A stretch of 55,870 nt of DNA. It comes from Planctomycetia bacterium (GTDB taxonomy: Bacteria > Planctomycetota > Planctomycetia > Pirellulales > Thermoguttaceae). How positions within the stretch are numbered: the first letter of the stretch is position 1; each line of letters begins with the position of its first letter. Location of the stretch: contig JAUNBF010000019.1 of the NCBI GenBank assembly GCA_030527185.1, positions 1 to 55,870 of the forward strand. Reading direction: 5' to 3'. Shown here in pieces: positions 10,301 to 18,371 of the stretch. The notes beneath the pieces are model-generated. The model was not told the DNA's origin. It saw only the letters and a program-made list of their open reading frames with translations, and ran no database searches. Position numbers and translations under genes: made by a program.

Positions 10301-11494
10301 GCTAGTGTGAACGCGGATGGACAACTGGTTTTGGAAGGGGTGATGGATTCGACAGATCAGCCGAAGAAAGCCTGGGGAGGCGTTTGTTTGCAGACGAACG
10401 AAACCTACAGTGCGACTGCGGGAGAGGAAGAAATCGTCATTCATGTGAAGCGATTTTCTCTGGAAGAGGTCGAACCGAATTCCACGGGAGTTCGTAGTGG
10501 AATTTACCTGCGAGATTCCTCAGGGAAATACTTCCTTTTTGCCCAGAATACGGAAATGGGTTCTGATGGAAATTATGGCTGGACTTATAATGTGGATGCC
10601 GGAGGTGGCGGAAATAGCACTCGTTCTACGGACTTGGGCTACCACGATGTGGCGTTGAAATACGACGGGAGCCAGGTTTTCATGTATCTGGATGGTCAAT
10701 TGGTTGGCAGTACCGCAATGACTTTGGGGGAATTCTCGGTTTCCCTGATGGCTTCCGCCCGTGCCACAACGGGGGATTATTCTACCGTAAATGACGCGGT
10801 AAAAGCGGTTTTCGACACGCCGACGATTACTTACCGCAATATCGCCAATATCCCGGTCTCCACCGCTCAATTGCAGGATACGTTTTCGGGAAACACCTTA
10901 AGCGAAGCCTGGAAATCGACTGGAACGGCGACGGTTGGGAACGGGATCCTTCAATTGACGAATGCCTCCGACGCGACATTCCAAATGCCGTACTATTCCA
11001 ACGAGGATTTTACGATCAGTGTGAATCGGGACTCCATGCGCATTACCCCCGGAGCCACGTCTGGCCTGAAACTGGTCTCGGAGGATGGAGCCTGGTTGAG
11101 TGTTTTTCAGTCCGGCACAACGGGAGAATGGTTCCTGGAATGGAACGGAATGGACTTGGCTTTTAACGGAGCCGCCAGTTTGAACAGTGGTTCCGAATCG
11201 CTCCTGACGACCGACTGGATGACGCACCAGATCCTCCTGGACTCGGTTTTCGATTCGGAAAATGGTGTCGCGGAAATGACGCTTTCGTTGGACGACGTGG
11301 AATTTTCTTTCCTGATTTCCGATTGGCTGAAAATGTTCCAAACGCAACTTTTCTCCACTGGAACCAATGCCTCGGCTGGTTTCAGCCAGTTTGCCCTGAC
11401 CGGAACGCAGGTTCCCGAACCGGCGACGTGGATTTCGCTCTTGCTGGGATTGGGAATCTGGTTTGGCTTCCGGTGGAAAAAGTTTTCGTCGTAA
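7387..11494 (+). CDS. double PEP-CTERM/LamG exoprotein, out of frame at a G13 tract as sequenced
   Basis: ATG 7387 (GGAGG upstream) opens a signal peptide (MKQLGKILGILWVICVLP) that runs into 13 consecutive G (7440-7452) and stops at TAA 7453-7455. The long downstream frame is open from that tract to 11494 and begins with the typical exoprotein start ENFIVNGSFE; automatic callers will pick an internal GTG at 7622. With 12 or 15 G the two parts join into about 1,368 residues. The first unit (to about 9400) is a secreted adhesin/CBM-like protein ending in a PEP-CTERM anchor, VPEPGTWLLLALGIGVLGI plus basic tail. Without a stop it continues at 9395 into a second signal peptide and a LamG-like lectin fold (WRLDGN, YSFWVQVDP, GKLSDVRVYDTG), ending in a second anchor, VPEPATWISLLLGLGIWFGF. 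PEP-CTERM proteins are exported and processed by exosortase, usually with exopolysaccharide. Binding target unknown. Confidence 0.7.
7440..7452 (+). repeat. G13 homopolymer inside the signal-peptide coding region
   Basis: Thirteen G in a row, directly followed by a 10-base direct repeat TAAATGCGGC (7453-7462 and 7467-7476) with 4 bases between copies. The tract sets the reading frame of the whole PEP-CTERM protein: 13 G gives an immediate stop, 12 or 15 G restores the frame. Confidence 0.95.
9395..11494 (+). CDS. second PEP-CTERM/LamG unit, possible independent start inside the long frame
   Basis: At 9395 an in-frame ATG begins MRKKKKILPQLLAGLLC..., a complete Sec signal peptide (basic n-region, hydrophobic core, SYA before ELVGQWRLDG). 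AGGAG lies at 9379-9383, 11 nt upstream, so it could be translated on its own. The mature part starts with a LamG/concanavalin-like domain (about residues 28-260), followed by two further beta-rich segments of similar type, and ends in a PEP-CTERM anchor. It is in frame with the upstream PEP-CTERM anchor with no stop between. It is listed separately because the biologically relevant product may be this ~700-residue protein alone. Confidence 0.5.
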   Translation: MRKKKKILPQLLAGLLCLGVFSAESYAELVGQWRLDGNATMKDGDSTMAAWELLTNGTTWKSNTVGADVTYTNESLFGKEVFSFAGDSIINVGKFPTISPTAGDGVISDYTYSFWVQVDPANLSTSILVGNRKPSGTLSNGDEGYNFIKVMSTGLGYGENNSTKNELFNTGLPLPTDGTWVQCTVTKVGNRITYYQNGVAVDSITTANTMQANDFSFGGDWNQKIERAAGKLSDVRVYDTGMSAAQVGNLYNIYRESYLDGAAARMSSDTLKLYDNFHSGIDSDRWSVVDRGLENSGVGTFSASVNADGQLVLEGVMDSTDQPKKAWGGVCLQTNETYSATAGEEEIVIHVKRFSLEEVEPNSTGVRSGIYLRDSSGKYFLFAQNTEMGSDGNYGWTYNVDAGGGGNSTRSTDLGYHDVALKYDGSQVFMYLDGQLVGSTAMTLGEFSVSLMASARATTGDYSTVNDAVKAVFDTPTITYRNIANIPVSTAQLQDTFSGNTLSEAWKSTGTATVGNGILQLTNASDATFQMPYYSNEDFTISVNRDSMRITPGATSGLKLVSEDGAWLSVFQSGTTGEWFLEWNGMDLAFNGAASLNSGSESLLTTDWMTHQILLDSVFDSENGVAEMTLSLDDVEFSFLISDWLKMFQTQLFSTGTNASAGFSQFALTGTQVPEPATWISLLLGLGIWFGFRWKKFSS

Positions 11495-11604
11495 AAGCCC
11501 AAGCCTCTACCTCTGGGAGGGGTTTTCGTGTGGAAAACCGGAAATTTCAAGTAGTACAAGCATAAAAAATTAGTAACTTATGAAACAATTCTGGGGAAGG
11601 ACTT

Positions 11605-12603
11605 ATGAAAAAGATGGGCAAAACAGGATCGAAGGGGTTCACACTGGTGGAATTGCTGGTGGTGATTGCCATTATTGGAATGCTGGTGGGGCTACTGTTG
11701 CCAGCCGTCCAACAGGCGCGTGAAGCGGCTCGTATCATGCAATGCAGCAACCAGTTGAAACAGATGGGGTTAGCGGCACTGAACCACGAAGCGACGCACG
11801 GTTTTCTGCCTTCCGGTGGCTGGCGTGCGTATTGGGAGCCAGACCCTGACATGGGATTTGGGCCAAGCCAGCCGGGATGTTGGCGTTATTCCTTACTGCC
11901 GTACATGGAACAGCAGGCTCTCTGGCAGTTGGGAGCCGATGGTGATACGAAAGAAAGTAGCGTAAAAACTGCGAATGCCACCCGTGCGACGACCCTCGTG
12001 CCCATTTATTATTGTCCGACACGGCGTCCCGCAAGGTTGTATTATGCCTGGGCTTACACGTACAATTCCAATTCGCTCAATCCAACGCGGGGAACGAAAG
12101 CGGATTATTGTGCCAGCGTCGGGGACGGTTGGTCTCAAGTTGTCACGGATGCTCAGAAGACGTATTCAGAGGTACTCGCCATTGTCATTAATTCAGGAAT
12201 GACAGGAGCCACGTACACCAAAAGTGCGGTGCAAATGAGCGAAATTTACGACGGAGCCAGCAATACGTATCTTTATGGTGAAAAGTTTGTTACGGCAGGA
12301 AAATACCAGCCAACCAACAGCGATAATTTTGCTCCGGGGGACGACCATGCAGCCTGGTGCGGGATCGACGACGACAATATCCGAGTGACGTGTTACAATG
12401 AAAATGGATACTATCTTCCTCGGATGGATCGGATTGGTTTTGATGGAAATGGCATTTTTGGCAGTGCGCATGCCGGGAATTTTGGTATGGTGATGTGCGA
12501 CGGTTCCGTCCAGCGAATCGGTTACAGCATTGATAAGCAAGTCCACGCCCGACTGGGACATAAAGATGACGGGCAACCCGTGACCATCCCGACAGGAGGG
12601 TGA
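11605..12603 (+). CDS. DUF1559 pseudopilin-like protein
   Basis: 332 residues; ATG preceded by GGAAGGA. The N-terminus [19 protein letters not shown] is a textbook prepilin-like segment, followed by [13 protein letters not shown] and [17 protein letters not shown]. The middle has the [12 protein letters not shown] motif and the end [21 protein letters not shown], all DUF1559 marks. It follows the PEP-CTERM locus by 110 bases in the same direction. In this window each PEP-CTERM or HzsA-like gene has a DUF1559 neighbour, suggesting that each DUF1559 protein serves a specific exported partner; that link is inference. Confidence 0.9.
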   Translation: MKKMGKTGSKGFTLVELLVVIAIIGMLVGLLLPAVQQAREAARIMQCSNQLKQMGLAALNHEATHGFLPSGGWRAYWEPDPDMGFGPSQPGCWRYSLLPYMEQQALWQLGADGDTKESSVKTANATRATTLVPIYYCPTRRPARLYYAWAYTYNSNSLNPTRGTKADYCASVGDGWSQVVTDAQKTYSEVLAIVINSGMTGATYTKSAVQMSEIYDGASNTYLYGEKFVTAGKYQPTNSDNFAPGDDHAAWCGIDDDNIRVTCYNENGYYLPRMDRIGFDGNGIFGSAHAGNFGMVMCDGSVQRIGYSIDKQVHARLGHKDDGQPVTIPTGG

Positions 12604-12644
12604 AAAAATTTCCAAAATTTCTCCTAAAAACTTCCCCCCAACCC

Positions 12645-12673
12645 TTGCCAAAAAATTTCCTTTCGGTTAGAAT
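12645..12673 (+). promoter_or_regulatory. promoter for the 12.7-kb secreted protein gene
   Basis: TTGCCA (12645-12650), 17-nt spacer, TAGAAT (12668-12673), 60 bases before the start codon. Confidence 0.45.
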
Positions 12674-12732
12674 GAGACTGTAGTTAGTACATTCTAACTT
12701 TTTTTATGCAGAGGAATAGAGAGGAAAAAGAA

Positions 12733-13371
12733 ATGACACGATATGGAACATGGTTGATGGCGTTGGTGCTGGGAATGGCTGGCACAACGGTTCTGGCAGA
12801 CGACGATTACGAAATTGCTCGCGGTCAGGTGGAGTACGATTGGGAAGACGGGGAACTGAATTTTGACGATCTGGCGGAAATCCGCGTGATGGCCAAAAGA
12901 GTCTCCACCTCGCTCACCCCGACGGGAGAAGAGTTGGTTTTGGAGGGCGTTTCGCTGGCAGGCGGAGTGGAAGCGACGTTGGTCGTTTCGGTGGACAACC
13001 GTTTTCCCGGAGCGGTTTTCCTGAAGTGGAATCTCCCTGCCGGCGCGAATCTGGCAACGGTAACGTTCCCGGTCATGGAATTGGACGACGATTGGAGTCC
13101 GAATCGGGCAAAAATCACCACGAATGCCCAGAATACTCAGGTGGAAGTGATCGACGACCGGGAGGTTTTGAGTGTGCTGGCCGGGTGGCTGGTGGCGGAA
13201 GCGGGTGATAGTGTGAAAGTGGGCACGTTCCGAAGGGATTTGTCGCTGGAAGTCCAGGGAAAAGTCCGTTCGCAGAGTACAGGAACGTTCTGCCTTGGAG
13301 CGTTTCGCGATTTAACGTTTGCCCGCCAGAAGTTTGCCGAAATGGAAAAGACGCTGGCTCCGGCAAAATGA
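12733..13371 (+). CDS. secreted protein of unknown function
   Basis: 212 residues from the ATG at 12733 (GAGGAAAAAG upstream); a longer in-frame start at 12706 lacks a site and would spoil the signal peptide. A clear Sec signal, MTRYGTWLMALVLGMAGTTV, ends in LA before DDDYE. The mature protein is acidic and beta-rich with no motif I recognise and no cysteine cluster. Its stop overlaps the upstream open frame of the FAD oxidoreductase, whose likely ATG is 24 bases further on, so the two are probably one operon and may act together outside the membrane. Confidence 0.7.
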   Translation: MTRYGTWLMALVLGMAGTTVLADDDYEIARGQVEYDWEDGELNFDDLAEIRVMAKRVSTSLTPTGEELVLEGVSLAGGVEATLVVSVDNRFPGAVFLKWNLPAGANLATVTFPVMELDDDWSPNRAKITTNAQNTQVEVIDDREVLSVLAGWLVAEAGDSVKVGTFRRDLSLEVQGKVRSQSTGTFCLGAFRDLTFARQKFAEMEKTLAPAK

Positions 13372-13394
13372 TGATTCATGAGAAAGGAGCGTTT

Positions 13395-14804
13395 ATGAAT
13401 ATTTCCCGCCGAAAATGGTTGCAGGGTACAGGAGTGATGGCCGGGGCAATGGCTGGTTTTTCCGCCCCGTCGCAGGGAGCGGAGGTTGCTTCTGGAGAAG
13501 TCCTTTTTCAGAAGAAACTGGAGGTTCGCTACAACGTCGACATTTTCATTGCGGGAGGTGGTCCGGCTGGGATTGCGGCGGCAGTGGCGGCACGGAAACA
13601 AAATGCCGAGGTCTTTCTCGCGGAAGGACATTCCTGCCTGGGTGGGATGGGAACGGCCGCATTGGTGCCGGTTTTCATGCAGATGGGAGATGGTGTTCAC
13701 TTTCTGGCGGAAGGAGTTGGCCGAGAGGTCGTCAATCGCTTGAAGGAAGAGCGGCAACTGTCGCACGCTCACGATATCGAAGCTCTGAAACGGGTTTACG
13801 ACACGATGTTGACCGAGGCGGGCGTCCGTTTCACATTTTATACACAGTTGAGTGATGTTGTCGCGGAGGACGGCAAAATTCAGTACGTCATTTGCTCGGC
13901 ACCCAGCGGTATGTTTGCGGTCAAGGCCAAGATTTACATCGACGCCACCGGCAACGGAGACTTGGCGGTTTGGGCTGGGGCGGCCTATGAAAAAGGGGAC
14001 GCGCAGGGAAATCTGATGCCGGGAACGTTGTGCAGCCAGTGGAGCGGGATTGACTGGAAAACGTGGCGTGAAAAGCGGCCAAAAATAGTCCAGCCAGACG
14101 GGTATCGCCTGGCGGAAGCGTTTGCGGATGGCGTGTTTACGGTGAAAGACGAGCATTTGACCGGAATGCACCAGTTGGGCGAAAATCTCGGTGGCGGGAA
14201 CATCGGCCATGTTTTTGGTGTTGACGGGACGGATGAAAAATCGTTGACCGAAGGATTAATTTGGGGGCGGAAAAGTATGAAAGAATACGCCCGCTATTAT
14301 ACCGAGTACCTGCCCGGTTTTGAAAATGCCAAATTGGTCGCGACAGGCTCGTTGCTGGGCATTCGGGAGACGCGACGTATTCTCGGAGATTACGTTTTGT
14401 GCCTCGACGACTACCAGAAACGAGCCGTTTTCCCGGATGAAATTGGTCGGTATGCCTACCCGATTGACATTCACCCAATCCAAACCGGGCAGGAGAGTTA
14501 CGAACAGCACCGCAAGGAATTCGACGAGAAATTCCGCTATGCCAAAGGGGAAAGTTATGGGATTCCCTACCGGATTTTAACGCCACGCGGATTGGACAAT
14601 CTTCTGGTGGCGGGGCGGTGCGTGAGTATGGATACGTACGTCCACGGCTCCCTTCGCGTGATGCCGGGTTGTTTCATCACCGGACAGGCCGCGGGAATCG
14701 CAGCGTCCATGGCTGCCGAACAGGGCGTTTCCGTCCACCAGGTTTCGGTGCCGACACTACAGCAGAAATTGAAAACCTTCGGAGCGTATTTACCCAATGC
14801 GTAA
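13395..14804 (+). CDS. exported FAD-dependent oxidoreductase
   Basis: 469 residues from the ATG at 13395 (AAAGGAG upstream; an in-frame ATG at 13368 is less likely). A Tat-type leader, NISRRKWLQGTGVMAGAMAG, precedes a Rossmann FAD-binding motif VDIFIAGGGPAGIAAAVAAR at about residues 45-65. Later landmarks, YIDATGNGDLAVWAGAAYEKG and a C-terminal GRCVSMDTYVHGSLRVMPGC, match the large family of flavin oxidoreductases common in planctomycetes. Tat export of a folded flavoprotein fits the leader. The substrate is unknown. The gene meets pyk tail to tail with a 15-base overlap of the 3' ends. Confidence 0.85.
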   Translation: MNISRRKWLQGTGVMAGAMAGFSAPSQGAEVASGEVLFQKKLEVRYNVDIFIAGGGPAGIAAAVAARKQNAEVFLAEGHSCLGGMGTAALVPVFMQMGDGVHFLAEGVGREVVNRLKEERQLSHAHDIEALKRVYDTMLTEAGVRFTFYTQLSDVVAEDGKIQYVICSAPSGMFAVKAKIYIDATGNGDLAVWAGAAYEKGDAQGNLMPGTLCSQWSGIDWKTWREKRPKIVQPDGYRLAEAFADGVFTVKDEHLTGMHQLGENLGGGNIGHVFGVDGTDEKSLTEGLIWGRKSMKEYARYYTEYLPGFENAKLVATGSLLGIRETRRILGDYVLCLDDYQKRAVFPDEIGRYAYPIDIHPIQTGQESYEQHRKEFDEKFRYAKGESYGIPYRILTPRGLDNLLVAGRCVSMDTYVHGSLRVMPGCFITGQAAGIAASMAAEQGVSVHQVSVPTLQQKLKTFGAYLPNA

Positions 14805-16268
14805 GCTGGTTTTTTCCACTTCATAAACCACAATGGCATTGTGGCAACTGTCGAGATTCTGCCCGGTTAGCAAAACGACGCGGTCTCCCGGCGTAAGGAA
14901 TCCCTGCTTCTGGAAAAGGGTGATGACATACCGCATGATTTCCGTCGGGTCTTGCATCTCTTCCGGCAACGTCATCGGAAGGACGCCCCAGTAAAGAGAC
15001 ATCCGGCGGAGCGATTCCAGCGAGTGCGAAAGTCCCAAAATCGGCACCGGGCAACGATTGGTCGAAAGGCACAACGCCGTTCCACCTGTCCCGGTAGCCG
15101 CCAGGATGTACTTGGCCTGAACATTTTCCGCCAGCTCACAAACCGAGTGCGCCGTTGCCTCCAAAATTGGATCGAAGGGGGAATTTTCAGAAATGAATGC
15201 GTAATCTTCCGACCGGACGTAATCCTCCGTTCCCATGGCAATTCGGTGCATCATCTGAACCGTTTCGACCGGATACTCCCCAACAGCACTCTCCCCCGAA
15301 AGCATACACGCATCGGCTCCATCCAGAATCGCGTTCGCCACATCCGCCACCTCTGCCCGAGTGGGGAGGTTGTGGTGCGTCATACTTTCGAGCATCTGCG
15401 TAGCGACAATCACCGGCTTTCGATAGTGGTGACAAATGGAAATAATCTCCTTTTGCAAAACCGGCACATTGGCAATATCCGTCTCCACCCCCAAATCTCC
15501 GCGTGCCACCATCACCGCGTCGGTTGCCTCGACAATCTCCACCAGATTCTCCACCGCCTCCGGCTTTTCAATCTTCGCCACCACCTGGGTCCCGCCGCCA
15601 TTTTCCTGAATAATATTTTTCAGGTCATGAATTTCCGAAGCATGGCGAACAAAGCTCAAACCGAGAAAATTGACGCCATTTTGCACCGCCCAGGCCGCGT
15701 TTGCCCGATCGACTTCCAGCATGGCGGGGACGCTCAGCTTCACTCCCGGCAAATTCACCCCCTGACGACTGCGAATCGTGCCCGGCTGAACCACGAGACA
15801 TTCTGCCCAATCCCCCCGCGGCGACTTTTCCGTCACCCGCAGTTCCACCGTTCCGTCCGCCAGAAGAATCCGATCCCCAACCGCCAGTTCTTCCACCAAT
15901 GGCTCGTAAGTCGAGGTTAAAATGGGAATTCCCGCCGCACTTTTTCTAGCCTCGTTCACCAGGTTGGAAAAACGAACCGCCTCATTTTCATTCAACGTCA
16001 ACTCATCCCCCGGCAACTTTCCCAATCGGATTTTCGGCCCGCCCAAATCCATCAGCACGCCAATCGGCACCCCCGCGTTCTTTTCCGCCTGACGAACGTT
16101 TTGAAGCATGACGGCAAACGTCTCCGCCGTCCCATGAGCCGCGTTGATTCGAAAAATATCAACGCCCGCCAAAATGAGTTTCAGAACCATTTCCGAGGAA
16201 TTGGACGCTGGCCCCAACGTGGCGACGATTTTCGTTCGACTGGGTCTGTGAATCGCGTTACTCTGCAT
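14790..16268 (-). CDS. pyk: pyruvate kinase
   Basis: 492 residues reading from the ATG at 16268, with GGAGTG 8 nt upstream; a GTG at 16277 is in frame but worse placed. Family landmarks: RTKIVATLGPASNSSEMV at the N-terminus, the first substrate loop IFRINAAHGTAE, the active-site segment VMVARGDLGVETD, and ATQMLESMTHHNLPTRAEVADVANAILDGADACMLSGESAVG. It transfers phosphate from phosphoenolpyruvate to ADP in the last step of glycolysis. The usual 'R-N-F/S-H-G' in the first loop is RINAAHG here, within normal variation. The C-terminal regulatory domain is complete. A strong promoter lies upstream. Confidence 0.97.
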   Translation of the reverse strand: MQSNAIHRPSRTKIVATLGPASNSSEMVLKLILAGVDIFRINAAHGTAETFAVMLQNVRQAEKNAGVPIGVLMDLGGPKIRLGKLPGDELTLNENEAVRFSNLVNEARKSAAGIPILTSTYEPLVEELAVGDRILLADGTVELRVTEKSPRGDWAECLVVQPGTIRSRQGVNLPGVKLSVPAMLEVDRANAAWAVQNGVNFLGLSFVRHASEIHDLKNIIQENGGGTQVVAKIEKPEAVENLVEIVEATDAVMVARGDLGVETDIANVPVLQKEIISICHHYRKPVIVATQMLESMTHHNLPTRAEVADVANAILDGADACMLSGESAVGEYPVETVQMMHRIAMGTEDYVRSEDYAFISENSPFDPILEATAHSVCELAENVQAKYILAATGTGGTALCLSTNRCPVPILGLSHSLESLRRMSLYWGVLPMTLPEEMQDPTEIMRYVITLFQKQGFLTPGDRVVLLTGQNLDSCHNAIVVYEVEKTSLRIG

Positions 16269-16311
16269 TTCCAACACTCCATTTTTGAGTTACGATAAGA
16301 AAATTTCCCTT

Positions 16312-16340
16312 ATCCTACCGAGGAAACCGTTCCCTGTCAA
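16312..16340 (-). promoter_or_regulatory. pyk promoter
   Basis: On the minus strand TTGACA (16340-16335), 17 nt, TAGGAT (16317-16312). The spacer holds an imperfect inverted repeat AGGGAA-N3-TTTCCT-like segment, a possible operator. Confidence 0.6.
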
Positions 16341-16647
16341 TGTCCCCACCGCTATTTTGTGAAATTTCCGATGATAAAAGGGTACCGTCAAAACTTGACG
16401 GCCAAAGTGGGGTAAATACGCAAAACATATACGACTTTTTTGAAGGGATGGTATAATAGGTTTTGTTTCGGCAGAAAAGGATGCTTTTGAAGTGAAGGAG
16501 TTCATCCAGCAGGAACAGCGGGAGATGGAGCGTTCTTGCCTGGAATGTGAGGAGAAAATGCGGGTACGGACAACTGAATACTCCCCGCTTTCGGGCGATG
16601 TGTTCAAGTTTTCGAGAGCGTCGGCTTAAAGCCTTTGGCTCACGAAT
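16341..16647. other. gap with a short orphan reading frame next to the IS200 remnant
   Basis: About 300 bases upstream of pyk. The only structure is a TATAAT at 16452-16457 and a plus-strand frame (GTG 16492 to TAA 16629, 45 codons) with a CLEC pair and a charged helix-like stretch. It runs into the IS200-type end, so it could be a fragment truncated by the insertion. I do not recognise it. Confidence 0.3.
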
Positions 16648-17106
16648 TTAGGGGGTCACGCAGAAATTATCACCGCCGTCACTTGGTTCGGAGCCATCCT
16701 GAAGGCGTATGTACTCGGCGATGACTTCATCCGTGACAGTTCCACTTGTGGCCACAAAATATCCCCGTGCCCAAAGGTGGTAAGCCCGATATTGACGACG
16801 CATACGCGAAAACTACTCCAGGAGTTTTCTTGCGGTTTTTCCTTTTATCGCGTGCGTCACGTCACTGGCCGACATGCTCGGTGGACACGACAGCAACACA
16901 CGTACATGATCTTGAGACACCAAACCTTCCAGTATCTCGATATCATGCGTACGACATATTTCGCACACCCAATCCCGTAAGCGTATCCCCACCTCTGTGC
17001 TTAACACTTTTTTCCGGTATTTGGTGATCCACACAAAGTGATACTTTATGTCAAATCGGGTATGCGATGAACTCCGATATTTATCCATACCCGCATTGTA
17101 ATACAA
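16648..17106 (-). pseudogene. tnpA: IS200/IS605-family TnpA transposase, inactivated
   Basis: Reading from 17106 the frame gives the Y1 transposase N-terminus (FDIKYHFVWITKYRKKVL), stops at an in-frame TAG at 16815-16813, and continues in the same frame with YRAYHLWARGYFVATSGTVT and EYIRLQ to TAA at 16650. Together this is a full-length ~150-residue TnpA with a single amber codon. The HUH metal motif reads DHVRVLLS where DHVHLLV-type sequence is expected, so the second histidine is also lost. The catalytic tyrosine (VIAEYI) is present. TnpA enzymes move single-stranded IS200 DNA. Two independent lesions make this copy dead. Confidence 0.85.
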
Positions 17107-17137
17107 ATTTAAAAACCTGAAAGGGCTGCCTGAAGTG

Positions 17138-17152
17138 GGGGTTTTAAACCCC
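17138..17152. repeat. perfect palindrome at the IS200 end
   Basis: GGGGTTT-T-AAACCCC, just upstream of the TnpA start, fits the sub-terminal hairpins that IS200/IS605 elements use instead of inverted repeats. A smaller GGCTTAAAGCC hairpin lies at the other side (about 16622-16632). Confidence 0.5.
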
Positions 17153-17289
17153 GTGGGTTGGAAAATAAACCTCTTTTTCGCATAGGGTGTAAGAGCAATT
17201 TACGGAATGCGACGAATCAAATTTTTCAAAGCGGTGGGCTTGGGAGTTGTCGCATTCTCCTGAGTTCGCCATCTTTTTTGGGAGGAAAC

Positions 17290-17706
17290 ATGGCCAGGGA
17301 ATTTAAACCAGCGACACGGACGCAGAAGCGGCTACGGCGGGTGATTGACGGAGCGGCAGGGAGCGGGAAGACGTACACGACGCTCCGGCTGGCGCACGAT
17401 TTGGGAAAGAAAGTGTTCGTGATTGATACGCAGTACAGTTCGGGGGGTATTGTGGACGAGAATGGGTGGAACCAAGTGCGGAAAGTTGAGTGGAAACCCA
17501 TCCGGCGCGAGGGAATCGACTATGAGTTTGACTTGGGATTCTCGATGGACATGACCAGCAACGCGACTGTGACGAAGACGCATTCCCGACTTTTTCCCAA
17601 CGAGATGGAAATTCCCAAACCCGGCAAAGAGACAGCGGAACGGATTTTACAATGGCTGAGCCGAGCCCCAGGAAAGCCTGAAATTATACCACCGATTGAA
17701 ATTTAA
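17290..17706 (+). pseudogene. phage-type AAA ATPase with its central part deleted
   Basis: ATG 17290 follows GGAGGAAAC. The protein starts normally, with Walker A GAAGSGKTYTTLRLA at about residues 21-28 and KKVFVIDTQ. It then jumps to the family's C-terminal part (VEWKPIRREGIDYEFDLGF, VTKTHS, PKPGKETAERILQWLS). The segment that should carry Walker B is missing, so the 138-residue product is an in-frame deletion derivative. Intact relatives are ~220-residue phage ATPases encoded near single-strand annealing genes. After the stop the same frame stays open to 17958. Confidence 0.65.
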
Positions 17707-17716
17707 AACTTAGAAA

Positions 17717-17730
17717 CACAATATATTGTA
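17717..17730. repeat. palindromic 14-mer, site A (CACAATATATTGTA)
   Basis: One of three copies in the prophage region of CACAATAT(A/G)TTGT(G/A). The others are at 28127 and 29307. Each lies in a different local context. Confidence 0.6.
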
Positions 17731-17763
17731 TATACGGCACCAATCAAGACATTCCCGGACGAA

Positions 17764-17958
17764 GTGACTCCAGAGGAAATCCATTGCCATCAAAGAGCAT
17801 TGGAAAGCCGGTTCCATTTCGCAGGGGAGTATCGCAAGTGGCGGATTGACCATAACATGGGTGAACGTGAACGGCTGTCCGATTTACACATCATGCTCCT
17901 TTACGGCGATGTGCAGGTTTTCGACCAGAGTGGGCAGTGGTGTCCGACACCGTTCTGA
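17764..17958 (+). CDS. small ORF of unknown function in the prophage remnant
   Basis: 64 residues from a GTG; in the same frame as the preceding ATPase fragment after its TAA. The sequence is rich in charged and aromatic residues (RKWRIDHNMGERERLSDLH) and matches no family I recognise. It may be a relic rather than a gene. Confidence 0.25.
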   Translation: MTPEEIHCHQRALESRFHFAGEYRKWRIDHNMGERERLSDLHIMLLYGDVQVFDQSGQWCPTPF

Positions 17959-18029
17959 AGCGAAACAAATTTTAACGTTTTTTATAACTCCAGTTTTGAA
18001 GTCGGGATACCGGCAGAAAGAGGAAAATC

Positions 18030-18322
18030 ATGAGAAATTTACAATTGCCAATAAACGTAAAGCCCGAAGAAATCAGGGGTTACACGCCCATCACCGAGGG
18101 ACGGTACCACTGCCTCAGCCGGGGAAGAGCATCGACTTTTCTCCCGAAATGCTAAGCGAAACGCGGCATGTCGCAAGCGTCGTCAAGCAGAAAAACAACG
18201 ATTTTTGCGAGGTGGACGAACGCGGGTATACCGTCTGGTCAGTCGGCCACGCACAGGTAGCGGGAATGCCGATGGGGACGCTTGCCGCACCGGTTGACGG
18301 GACGATTTTCTGTAATGTGTAA
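18030..18322 (+). pseudogene. frameshifted phage early gene, unidentified
   Basis: ATG 18030 (AGAGGAAA upstream) gives NLQLPINVKPEEIRGYTP and stops at 18155. A second frame continues plausibly coding sequence (SETRHVASVVKQKNNDFCE ... VAGMPMGTLAAPVDGTIF) to 18322. The lesion lies around 18115-18140. Position between the ATPase and helicase suggests a recombination-module protein, but no motif identifies it. Confidence 0.4.
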
Positions 18323-18371
18323 TTCGGAACGCGGAACCGTAACCTGTTTCACATTCTATATTTAGGAGAAA

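Noticed and set aside
14952..15920. 322-codon plus-strand open frame inside pyk
   Set aside because: Antisense to conserved pyruvate kinase motifs; His/Arg-rich composition is an artefact.
16290..16607. 105-codon minus-strand frame upstream of pyk
   Set aside because: No motif, Ser-rich shadow composition, overlaps the pyk promoter.
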